Program-made: the position numbers and the translations under genes | Shown here: positions 33,428 to 43,188 of the stretch, one piece after another | Numbering within the stretch: position 1 is the stretch's first letter | Layout of the letters: every line of letters begins with the position of its first letter | NCBI GenBank assembly: GCA_010015655.1 | Contig: ML976684.1 | Location: 661,130 to 725,129 of the forward strand | Direction: 5' to 3' | DNA: 64,000 nt | DNA from: Bimuria novae-zelandiae CBS 107.79 | Taxonomy: Eukaryota; Ascomycota; Dothideomycetes; Pleosporales; Didymosphaeriaceae | Notes under the pieces: generated by a model | Seen by the model: the letters and a program-made list of their open reading frames with translations, nothing else | Database searches by the model: none | What the model was told of the DNA's origin: nothing

Positions 33428-34096
33428 TATGATGGTTGTGACTTCCACTGTGGTAGCTAGGCAAGCTTGACGAGAGACGATCGCTAAATATTCAATAGAT
33501 TCCTGAAGATGTAACCAGCGTCGTACTTACATGATGATGCGCTAAAATAGTTCTACACTAGGTTTCTTGCAGGTTATCAATCCTTGCTTACTCAATGGAC
33601 CAGGCGTGCACCGCCCCCAACGTTTCCTTAGCTAGCCCGAAAAGACGCACCAACGAGGCGTTAGAGTGCAAGAAACCATAGTCTCATACAAACGAAGGGT
33701 TTTCAAGATTATCTGTACTTTTGGGGCCAGCAGGCCAATTTTAACGGATCAGCACCCCACACCATTTGGAATTTTGAGGCTCTTTGATCGGCCTTCCGAG
33801 GGTACGCGGAAAATCGTGAGCTGGAACCTGGATCTAATCTCGTATGAAGCCGACTTCGCCTCCCCAGTGAATGACGATGCGGACCTAATTGTGCCGGCTG
33901 TGCCTCTTTCTCCCTGATTATGAGTTATACTGGGCTCAGGCAGTAACGAGCATTACAAACAAAGCATGAGCGTTGCGGCGATCTTCCATTAATAACTCAA
34001 GATCGTCCTTTAAGACTCCATGATACTTCACATTCCCTGACGTATTGCTCTTTATAAAACAAAACTCATTCACTCTTAGTATCTTTTCAAGCCGGC
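33428..34096. other. Divergent upstream region between two secreted-protein genes
   Basis: 669 bp between divergent starts at 33427 and 34097. A TATA-like box lies at 34053. The open frame 33666-33917 has no signal peptide, domain or homologue I recognise and is not called. Confidence 0.5.
34053..34058 (+). promoter_or_regulatory. TATA-like box upstream of secreted protein
   Basis: TATAAA 44 bp before the ATG at 34097, in the context CTCTTTATAAAACAAAAC. Confidence 0.4.
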
Positions 34097-34858
34097 ATGG
34101 TAGCTATCGACATGCTCGGTGGTATCCTTATTTTTTTTGTTGCAATTGCTACTGCGTGGCCGTTGACCCCATCTGAACACTTCGAAGCGATCGTCAAGCG
34201 CCTTGACAAGCCCCCAGTACCGAACTCGCAGGAACTGCTGGCGCACTTTGACCGTGTTCCTCTGAATTCCTGTACGTGAAGCTAAACACCACATTTCTTG
34301 AATGAGTTAGTGAGAACGCGATATTAATGACTGCTTCTCTCGAGGCTTCTACACCGAAGAGCTGGCCATGAGATAACATCTTCTAACGATCCGAGGCTCC
34401 TAGGTCTATTCTATACTGGAGGCACTTTGGATGCTGCAGTAAAATACGGAGAGACGAACACCTTGTTCCTCATCAACGAATTGGATCTAGACGGCTGGAC
34501 GACGCAGTCAGAGGACACGCCCAACGAATTCGGAGATTCAGACTACGCCCCCGATTGCCCGATGTCCTTCGCGTTCCAACAACCGTATTTCGATGCGGGC
34601 GTCGGCTGGGGAAAAGACGAACATGCCAAATACTGGGACAACCTGAGCGAAGCAATTGCGCTGAAATGCAGGGGAGATGCTTACTTGGCCCTCCCACCCG
34701 CCTTGACAATTCCAGAGGACAGCGTGTTCGCGAGAATGGAGTTCTCAGCCCTTCAGCGCAATGCAGCGATAACGAGACTCCTTGGAGTGGTGGTGAACGA
34801 TGATGACTCTTTCTTGGAATTACCGTATCCGCTCTGGGAACGATGTGCAGCGCCTTAA
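34097..34858 (+). CDS. Secreted protein of about 209 residues, unrecognised family
   Basis: Exons 34097-34271 and 34404-34858 are joined by a 132-bp GT-AG intron with a CTAAC branch site about 20 nt before the acceptor. The phase is exact and yields 209 residues. The N-terminus (MVAIDMLGGILIFFVAIATA) is a signal peptide. Mature features are PLNSCLFYTGGTLDAAVKY across the splice, an acidic middle (LDLDGWTTQSED), CPMSFAF, a motif region DNLSEAIALKCRGDAYLALPP and IPEDSVFARMEF, and a C-terminal ERCAAP. Four cysteines are present. The pattern FYTGG...A...SEA...C.G...P..S.(W/F)...E resembles a family of fungal secreted hypothetical proteins I vaguely recall but cannot name. The role is unknown. The intron is longer than its neighbours', so the join deserves transcript support. 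Confidence 0.65.
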
Positions 34859-35607
34859 AGGACCAGGAGGATAGTTATTATGGGTAGGTAAGCATATTGG
34901 GAATATTTCTTGAAAGCATTAGCACGGGCAGTAGAATCGTGCACCGTAATTCAACCTCGTCCGGTAAATGGTATTTCCCGTTTGTCTGTTGCTCCCTTAT
35001 GCCTTGTGCACCTGATTGTTCACCTGTTCACCTGGTCCGGTTGAAGGTATAGTCGCGGTTTCGGTTGAGTTGGTGATTGGTGATCAGGTTTCCCTTGTCG
35101 CCCGGTTACTGATTGTGACAGCCTTATACTTCTTGCGGATTTCGGGGGTCATGTTTCTTCCAGTCGGTAGATGAAGTGGCTCCTACCTATGTTATTACAA
35201 CCATCAGATGGCGAGCGAGTACTACGTTCGCTAGTCGTACCTTGATGATGGCTGGTGCATATAGCTTATAGATCTGGAATCGAAACCTGCTACAATAGCC
35301 TCGGCTCATCAACCCTCCATATGCGCGTGCAGGTGATGGTTTTCTCGCATCTTTAAGCTATCGACACCATCAGTATTTCCAATCGGAATAGAGCTGTCCA
35401 TTCCATTCCTTTGTAATACACAGCATGATGTCCAGTTCCACAAAACCCAGACATCAATCCATCGAATGTTTAAGGGAGAGTTCACCAGAGTGTAGAAACG
35501 CCAAACCCTCCATCTCAAACGTCAACCATGCCAACATACACCCCTATCGTACAAGAAACGTTCTTCACTTCTTGTGATCCATATCATACACCCCTCCTCC
35601 CCACCGC
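34859..35607. other. Intergenic region between secreted protein and DUF423 gene
   Basis: 749 bp holding the 3' flanks of two convergent genes. The small open frames (for example 35309-35518 reverse) have no support. I see nothing else. Confidence 0.5.
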
Positions 35608-36053
35608 CTATCTAAACTTCGGCACAACCGGCCTCCTCCCCACCGCCAGCGCAACCCACCCCCCAATCAAGCACAACCCCCCCAACGGCGTCACCGGGCC
35701 CAAAAACTTCCACCGCTGCGGATCCAGCACCAGCAAATATATGCTCCCGCTGAACATGGTCATGCCTGCGGTGAAGAGGCCCATGGCTATTGTGTTCTGC
35801 GGCGCGGCGACGGAAGCGAGGGTGAGGACGGCGGAGTGGATAAGCTAGAACATGGATGTATTAGACTGTGTGCATGTGTGTATAGGAGAAGGGCGGGGAG
35901 GGAGAGGGGAAGTACCTGGTACTGCGCTGCAGTGCTCCAGTTGGTGATGCGGGCTGGGTCTGCGATGCGCTTCTTGAGGCCGTGGGCTCCGAAGGCGCCG
36001 AGCGCGACGGATGTCGCGCCGTAGAGGCAGCCGATTGTCCAGAAGGGGGGCAT
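35608..36053 (-). CDS. DUF423 family small membrane protein (YgdD-like)
   Basis: Minus-strand exons 36053-35916 and 35844-35608, with a 71-bp GT-AG intron in phase 0, give 124 residues. The sequence shows the family pattern: an N-terminal GCLYGATSVALGAFGAHGL (helix plus GAFGAHGLK motif), ITNWSTAAQYQ followed by LIHSAVL, then MGLFTAGMTMFSGSIYLL and TPLGGLCLIGGWVAL. Four membrane helices are expected, and the length equals that of bacterial YgdD proteins. The biochemical function of DUF423 is not established. In fungi it is a small integral membrane protein, probably organellar or of internal membranes, though this sequence does not settle location. Confidence 0.9.
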
Positions 36054-36385
36054 TGAGGTACAAGGTTTGGGTATGGAATGGCGATGGGCGACGCTGGTGG
36101 GATGAGGTTGAAGCTGAAGCTTAAACTTTCCTATTGCGGGTTTAGCCGAGGCATGCGGGGCGTGCTCTCACGCCCACAAAAAGTCGCAGAAAGCGCATGT
36201 CCTCTCAGGACTAACCAAAGTACGTTAAGTAGAACTAATTAATCAAAGTACCTCTAGTCACCCTAGGCTAATCTATAGCTTTTTCCAGGGCGTGAGTGGG
36301 CGTGCAACATGAAGATGAATGTTGGACGCGATTGCCGCAATATGCCATTCCATATCAAATAAATTCGGGCTCTTAGTCTACGAAA
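36054..36385. other. Intergenic: DUF423 promoter and 3' end of CorA-like gene
   Basis: 332 bp. No distinct motif seen beyond the expected flanks of two minus-strand genes. Confidence 0.5.
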
Positions 36386-39131
36386 TCATCGCAATGGTCC
36401 CTGAGGTATCGTGTCGGCCCTTGTCACTTGCGTGGTCGGCGCCCTCTGGCGCAAAACAGTCTCCACAGTGAAAGAAGCCGTGGAGACATTCGAAGGATGC
36501 TGCTCCTCTATCACCTCGACAGCCTGTTTTTCCTCGTCTTTCGCATTGAAATGCGTCCACCGCTTAGAAGGCCAAAGTCTGCCTACGTCCCAGAACTTCT
36601 CTTCACGGCTCGGCCTCGACATACTCTGTTTCTGCGTCCGAGCCCGCAGCTTGGCTGCATACGTGTCGTGTTTCTTATGAACTTCATACCAGAACAACCA
36701 AATCAGAAAGACGACCAATGTCAAGGGACCTGTGACGGCCCAGTAAATGTAAAAGCGGGATGAGACGACCGAAGTGCCTGCTGGGGCCTGCCAATTGAAC
36801 ATGCTCATGGAGAAGAAAGACTGTTCGTGTCAATACGTGCTAAACAAGAGGGGAGAAGCTACGTGCGGCAACAAATGTCCCTGGAAGAAACGCGATACTC
36901 ATGATTGCTAGCGTTCTCATCGCGAAGCTGTCGTCTTTGGTGGTGATCGCGATCTCCGTCGATATCTCGGCCAGGCTTCGATTATCCCGGTTGTCGCGTT
37001 GGGCGACAAGGTTGTAGACCTTTGGAATGAATCAGTCGAATGAATTCATGATGCCAATGCGCAAAGCCTCCTGTTCAAGTCACGTAAAGGGCTGCATGGA
37101 TGTACTTACGATCTCCAGCTGGCTCTGTGCTATTCTCTGGTTCAACGCAATTTCAAGTCCCAAAGCCTGATGTTCGGTCTTGAGGTGGACCAATCGTTGC
37201 CACATCAACTGTGTAGCAGCCTTGAGACTTGAGCGTAATTCCTCTGATATGCTGATCTTCTTGTCGCCTAGTCGACTACTCATGGATTTCATTTGCAACT
37301 CGATTCGCTCCACGAAACCTCTGTTTGCTTTGATGCGCATGTCGTGGAAGGCGAGTCTGGATATTATGGTATTCAGACTCCTCGTCATCTCTCCGAAATC
37401 CGGCCCTTTAGCATCGAGGCTTTCGGTATTCTATTCTAGAGTCAGAGAGTCATCCGGATTTGATTAGACGATAGGTTTACCAAAGCAGTCTTTGTCTTGA
37501 ATTCGACGTCATACAGCATCGAAGCGTGTGCTTTGATGCCATTGGAGTCACCATCGGTAAGCATTTCACAAAGGATGATGGGCAAATTCATCGGGTGATA
37601 CAGTTGAGACTGGTTATCGCGGAGATGTGTACCCTGTCATTACCATCAGCATAACACCTTCAGTGGTGCTCTGGTTGGAGGAATAGTGATGAGACAGCTT
37701 GTAGTGCTGATGAGTGCGGAATAATCGAGCGAAGCTGTAATTGTGGAAATGGACCCTGGAGGGCACCTCCATCGAAAACATACCAGCGCTTCTGTTTCAT
37801 CACTTTGCAGACCGTATAAGAAGGCTTTCAAATCTCCAAAGGATTCATTCCACGATAGCCCCAGCGTCCAATTCTCTTTGACAGATTTGGGCGTGCGGAA
37901 AACGAAACCTGCGAACGTTAGCTGGTCCAGTCAGTATTTATGATTTGGTACTACTCACCCTCTTCGTTATCCTCACTACGGGAGGGAATTGACTGTGGCG
38001 TTCCTATGATGGCCTTAGTTAGAAGTTGACTGAAAGTCAGTGTAGGCGCATACCAGTGAACAATACTCTGAAGAATACAGGTGGGAGCTTCATTCTTTCC
38101 GCAATGGAAAGAAAAATGCTCTTTGTGAATGGCATGGTCATGGGGGTATTCCAGTTGGACTCGCAGACTCTACTTTTGGTCAACACAGATGATGGACAAG
38201 CTCGTGATACTGTTTTCGCGTAGTATCATTACTGTCTAGCAAATAAAATGAACTTCGAACTGACATTAACAGCAAATCTTCTTTGTTTTGCGCTGTGGTT
38301 GCGGATGACGAGGGTTTCATTGGGTGTGTGCTGGAGAGAATCGATGTGAGAAGATCATTTTTGAGCTCCACAAGCTTTAGCAGCAGGGGCCGTTGTTGAA
38401 TATCGTCCTATTCCACGTGAGCAGCCGCATAATGAGCAGAGTTGAATACCAACCTGATACTCCAGCTTCATACAATAGCTTTTATCTGTCTTGAAGGCGA
38501 GCTTATCGTAGTACCGTCTCCACCGCACGGCCAAGCGTGTGGCATAATCTACGGGTGAAATGGTTGGCATAGAAGTTGGTGAAGACCCTGTCGGTACTCC
38601 CTCGACGTCATGTGAGGATTGCTTATTGCTTCCCTCGGATTGTACACTTTGTAGTTTGAGACGTAGTGCGGCTGTTTGAGCATTCTGCTGAGCATTCTGC
38701 TGAGCATTTTGCTGAGCACTCAGTAAGATGATCTGCATGATCAACTGCATGCTTGATTTCAGTTGTTGTAGACGCGGCAGGAATCCTTCCCAAGCGTCCG
38801 ACTTGAATGCCCACATGAAACGAAGATCCTTTCCCGACTTCGATTGCGTTTTGCGTAATAATTCTTGCACCTCCAGCAACACTTCTCGTTCGTGCTCAAA
38901 CAGTTCTTGTACCTGATTCAGCATAGTAGAGCCGGGAATATTATTTTGATCTTGAAGCAAGTGCAAGAATTCTTCTTGCATCGATACGAGAAAAGTGATT
39001 TCATTGCGAACATCTTTGAGTTGCTGTGGTACTGACTTTGAAGAGTTAATGACTTCCTCCAAGGTTCTCCGTACTTTTATTGCAGCCGAAGTTGCCGTCG
39101 CAATGCCTGCGGCAATGCTCAAAGGATCCAT
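36386..39131 (-). CDS. CorA-like membrane protein with fungal STAND-type N-terminal region; two doubtful splice junctions
   Basis: Minus strand, about ten exons. Well-supported exons are 39131-38454, 38407-38271, 38169-38054, 38003-37959, 37908-37784, 37734-37696, 37633-37481, 37430-37110 and 37019 to about 36870, with a last exon of about 36826-36386. The N-terminus MDPLSIAAGIATATSAAIK resembles the N-terminal helical domain of fungal STAND/NLR-like proteins. A coiled-coil region and three AQQN repeats follow. The C-terminal half reads AMRTLAIMSIAFLPGTF, then FFSMSMFNW and FYIYWAVTGPLTLVVFLIW: two transmembrane helices of the CorA-like type, though the ion-selective GMN motif is not apparent. 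Two joins are imperfect. The exon after 37734 runs into a TGA unless a weak GTCTCA donor is used, and the last junction is off by one base unless VAA is skipped. The gene may therefore be decaying or my model wrong there. Ion transport is not demonstrated. Confidence 0.65.
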
Positions 39132-39817
39132 CCCGGTGGAGTTATAGGATGCAGGAGAAACGATTGACCGTGACTAGTGTTTTTTTCGTCTGCGTCTAAC
39201 GTCTTCGAAAGCGTGCACGTTATGATCGCGCAATGGCGAGGCTGAGGGTTGAACGATGATGACCTGGGAGGCAGGATGCTACCCAAGTAAAAAGCTCTAG
39301 CATTGACACCTCAAACGGGTCAAAATGTGGAAACAAATCAGATAGCAGTAGTGCTCGCCATGGCCTAATGAGTTGTCTTGGAACTGGGGAAAAAGAGAGA
39401 GAAAGATGTGACGATGTAGCCCTCTGGGCTGAAAGGCTAAGGGGGCGAGCTGAGGGTTGCGACCGCCCCATTGGGTACTAGTCATACCGCTTTGGGACGA
39501 GGCTGAACGAACGGTGCAGGCTGCACATTTGTTGCTATACGAACTTTAAAAAAGCACGCATGATGCAGGCATCACTACTTCTACTACATCTGGTCCTATG
39601 ATAGACCTATCACAGATTCTGACCGAATGGTTGTCCCCATGTTTCGGCTTCTTCCAAGCGTAAACCCACCCATTCCTAAAGTCATCCAATCTACATCGAA
39701 ATGGGATAGATCGAAGTCCAGATTTTCTGTACTTTCTGAAATCAAACAGTGATCTGCTTACGAAACCAGTCGAGGCGAGAGGCCGGATGAGCCTCCATCT
39801 AACATCGAAACGTTCGA
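39132..39817. other. Intergenic: CorA-like gene promoter and 3' end of HET gene
   Basis: 686 bp. Reverse-strand open frames (39220-39471, 39297-39485, 39546-39887) have no recognisable features. Nothing else is seen. Confidence 0.5.
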
Positions 39818-42586
39818 CTATCCCAACTTCACTTCCACAGAACCCTTCGCATGCGCTTCCCAAACAGCTTTCGGCACCCACCCGCACGCGTGTCTATACG
39901 CCACCCCATCCCTCCGCTCAATCGACAGCACATTATAAAACTCGCAAACAAACCCATCGGCATCCCTATCGCCCGCACACTCCTCCACCTTTCGCACCAT
40001 CTCAAAAAACGACCTGTTGCTCACCATACGCCTAACAATCGCCCACAACGCACTTGCAGCTTTCGGCTGTCTCCACCTCGGACGCCGTGAACCACCAAAG
40101 TTACCCCCTTCTCCAACTGCGAAATCCAGAAGCTCCCCGCGGACTTCATACCAATCTATCCGGCTGTACGCCTCGGATAGAGCGCATTCGTGGGACTTCT
40201 TAGTCATCTTTTCCGTATGTTTACGGACGCGCTCTTTGCGATTCGCTACGCAGCGGTGCTCGATCTCCCTCAGCACGGCTACCGTCCACTTATCCATCTC
40301 CGCGTCTTCATCCGCGCGGCCGCCAAAAGCCATGGCAATATCGTAAAGTAACACCACCTTTCCGCCCGCGCTGATCCAGCTCGGCTTGTAGCTGATTGTT
40401 TGCCCGTCCCCCTCGTTGTGGTACGCATCCGTGCCTGTCTCGTAGATGCGCCACTCAAACGAGGCCCGCATGTCCCGCGCGTTCGCACTGCCCGTCGAAA
40501 TAGCGATGAGTTCCAACGGTTCTCGACGCTCTGTTTCCTCTGTGGCGGAGGTAGGGAGACGGAGAAGTCCGGCGAAGCCGCCATTCGGAGCCTGGAGCAC
40601 GAGGACCGGACAGTTGTGATCGTCACGCGGGCCATCTTTGAACATCTGCTCTTCAAAGACGGAGATCTTAGAGGGGCCTAGGCTGATGTAATGGGAGCGG
40701 TAACCGGGGACCAAGACTGTTGCGGGCGCGAAGGACGCGCTGGTCGTGGTGCAGGTTAGGTATGCTGGGGTGGCCAGTAAATTGTGTTCCAGCGGTGAAA
40801 GAAGGTCTATGGGTATTGGGTGCGTGAAGGATGCGTTTTCGTCTTTCTCGTGGACCCAGTAGGAGCTTGTATCGTCGATGTCTTTTTGCTCATCATCATA
40901 TCGGAGTTTACGGTAATGCAGCCAGCCCGCCGGCAGTTTGCCAGAGACGGGGGTGTCGCTTTGATCGGGCGGCGGATCGAATTCAGCGAACATATTAAAC
41001 AGGGGATCGACTTCAACGAGCTGGTCGAACAGGAGAGGTTCGGTGATCGGCGTGGCTTCCTGATCGCCTACTCCACAGTGCCACTCCACAAGGTTCCGCG
41101 TACGCCAACTGCCACCTCGTCGTCGACAAGTCTCTTCGTTGATGTACGATAAGCCAGAGCACAGGCTCCAGGGGTCGACGTAGCATTGCCAGCCGCACCA
41201 CGACCAAGAGGGCAGACTGGACCTTACAACCCCCTCTTCATTCCGATCCACCCGTCTCTCCGCCGTCCCAAACGGCTGCCATAGCAACGCATGGTCCAAG
41301 AACAACCGCGGCAACCCATGCACAAAGCCCCCCGGAAACGACCTCCCCAGCGCGTTGAGCACGCCCGAGATGCCTAGCATAGCATCCTGCGGATAGCTAA
41401 ACTCCCGACCATTGTAGGGACACACCAGATCCAGGTAAAGACTAAAATCAGGCCACGACCTCGTGTCCAGCCGCTGTCCCATATCCGCGCGCAGCGCAAT
41501 GCCCTCGAAGCCCTGCCCGGGATGCAAATCCGCGCCGTCCCACACGCAACAATGACAGTCCCAAAAGAAGCCGCTCTCGATGAAGACCACCGCCCGTTTG
41601 CACAGGATCTGTTCTTGATACGTCCAGCCGCGCGTCGCCCAGCGCGAGCGCCCCAGCATGACGTACCGCGCACGCATCACACTCACAACATCTTCCTCGC
41701 TCATCTTCTGCCTCCTAACTTTCCTCGTCCCATATATTGTCCTTCCCTTAGATACATACAGATCCTCGCTCCAAGAACCCCACCGTCCACATGGACTCCC
41801 AGGCTCTCCCACCAGCCGCTCAAACTCCCCATCCATCTCCTCGCTCCCCGTACTTTCCCCAAACTCATACAGATTCTCACCCCAACCCCTAGGACTACTA
41901 GCCTCAAACTCAGGCCACCCTCGCCCCACCCCCTCAGCAGACACCGCCTCCTCATACATCGCGTCCCCTCCCGCCGCAATAACCGTCAACCACGCACCGT
42001 TATAAATCCTATCCATCATCCCCACCTGACTCACCGTCCCCCCATCCCCACCCTCATCCTGCACAATACACAGCCTATCCACCCATAAATACCTCTCCCC
42101 CAGACCCCGCGTGAACGCCATAGCATGCCGGATCACCGCCGGTATGCTCTCTAGAACCTCTTCTTTCACCAGGAAACCCGGGACTTGGAATGTCGATGTG
42201 CTCGTGGAGGAGAGGAGCAGTGTGCGCGGCGGGGGGGCAGAGGAGTCTGAAGAGGAGGCCCGGCTTTCGGGCCAGACGTAGCTGAGGGCGAGGTAGCGGT
42301 GTGCGGAGACGCCGGGGACGATGCAGTGCGTGTGGGTATCGATAAGCCAGCGGGGGATGGAGGAGGGGGAGGTCGAGGGGATGGGAAGGGGGACACAAGA
42401 GGGGCCGTGGAGGGTGTTGCAGGCGAGGAGCCAGGCGGCGGTTTGCTTGATGAAGTTGGGGGGCTCTGAGGAGGGGGGACTCCGTGGGGGAGGAGGAGAG
42501 TGGGATGGCATGGGCGAGGGCTCGCGCACTAGGGGTTGTGATGACCATGGCGGCGAAGGTGAGGTGGTGCTGGGATTGTGCATCAT
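39818..42586 (-). CDS. HET-domain (heterokaryon incompatibility-type) protein
   Basis: One uninterrupted frame of 922 residues. After a proline/serine-rich N-terminus (about 1-45), the HET domain (PF06985-type) shows its three conserved blocks: RYLALSYVWPES (about 97-108), IPAVIRHAMAFTRGLGERYL followed by WVDRLCIVQDEG (about 148-180) and MMDRIYNGAWLTVIAAGG (about 190-207). RWATRGWTYQEQILCKRAVVF follows at about 315-335. The remaining C-terminal 550 residues have no domain I recognise. HET proteins mediate allorecognition and programmed cell death in filamentous ascomycetes, and many paralogues have unknown triggers. The absence of introns over 2.8 kb is unremarkable for this family. The long reverse-complement frames across it are composition shadows. 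An alternative start at M27 is possible. Confidence 0.9.
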   Translation of the reverse strand: MMHNPSTTSPSPPWSSQPLVREPSPMPSHSPPPPRSPPSSEPPNFIKQTAAWLLACNTLHGPSCVPLPIPSTSPSSIPRWLIDTHTHCIVPGVSAHRYLALSYVWPESRASSSDSSAPPPRTLLLSSTSTSTFQVPGFLVKEEVLESIPAVIRHAMAFTRGLGERYLWVDRLCIVQDEGGDGGTVSQVGMMDRIYNGAWLTVIAAGGDAMYEEAVSAEGVGRGWPEFEASSPRGWGENLYEFGESTGSEEMDGEFERLVGEPGSPCGRWGSWSEDLYVSKGRTIYGTRKVRRQKMSEEDVVSVMRARYVMLGRSRWATRGWTYQEQILCKRAVVFIESGFFWDCHCCVWDGADLHPGQGFEGIALRADMGQRLDTRSWPDFSLYLDLVCPYNGREFSYPQDAMLGISGVLNALGRSFPGGFVHGLPRLFLDHALLWQPFGTAERRVDRNEEGVVRSSLPSWSWCGWQCYVDPWSLCSGLSYINEETCRRRGGSWRTRNLVEWHCGVGDQEATPITEPLLFDQLVEVDPLFNMFAEFDPPPDQSDTPVSGKLPAGWLHYRKLRYDDEQKDIDDTSSYWVHEKDENASFTHPIPIDLLSPLEHNLLATPAYLTCTTTSASFAPATVLVPGYRSHYISLGPSKISVFEEQMFKDGPRDDHNCPVLVLQAPNGGFAGLLRLPTSATEETERREPLELIAISTGSANARDMRASFEWRIYETGTDAYHNEGDGQTISYKPSWISAGGKVVLLYDIAMAFGGRADEDAEMDKWTVAVLREIEHRCVANRKERVRKHTEKMTKKSHECALSEAYSRIDWYEVRGELLDFAVGEGGNFGGSRRPRWRQPKAASALWAIVRRMVSNRSFFEMVRKVEECAGDRDADGFVCEFYNVLSIERRDGVAYRHACGWVPKAVWEAHAKGSVEVKLG

Positions 42587-43188
42587 GGAGGTACCTCATG
42601 CAAAGTTCATATTCGTCTGGATGTATTGAAGCATGAGGGGATTGAGGTCTGGATCTCGGGAGATCTTGTAATTGAAGTAGGTGCCAAGGTGCGGCTGAAG
42701 TTAGCATAATGTCCAGTGAAGGCGAGATGCGCCATGTCCCAACCTATGAGCACACACTACTAGCCGACAGGTCGAATACGGCTCGTACATCCAGTCCAGA
42801 GGTGTCTAAAAACGTTAGCACGGCGTATTCGTACCTACCAAAGCTTCCCTCTTACACCTAAACACCTCCTACCATGCACCATCGTACCACTTCTTTTCGA
42901 ACCCCAGCATGAGAAAGCAACCCGACCGAGATAGACACTGGGCTCCATTATGCACTAATGCAATATTTCCGGGCTTGAAGCCTTGAGAGTGAATCCTTAG
43001 GGAGCCCATATCAATGATATCATGCCAGGATAAAACTTGATACGCCACCATGCAAAACTCCCTGTCCATGCCCAATCCATGCACCACCAAAGCAATCCGC
43101 GCGCCACATAAAAATGCAAATGCTCAAACAAAACGGGGGTATAACACAACACCAGATGCATCTCTCTATCCACGCACTCATCTCCAAC
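42587..43188. other. Intergenic: HET promoter and 3' end of PPN1
   Basis: 602 bp of flanking DNA. No additional feature is visible. Confidence 0.5.

Noticed and set aside
33666..33917. 83-codon + strand open frame between two secreted-protein genes
   Set aside because: No signal peptide, domain or splice partner; it lies in a divergent promoter.
41522..42088. 188-codon + strand open frame across the HET gene, very Pro/His/Arg-rich
   Set aside because: It is the antisense shadow of the HET coding frame; composition is that of a complement reading, with no recognisable protein features.
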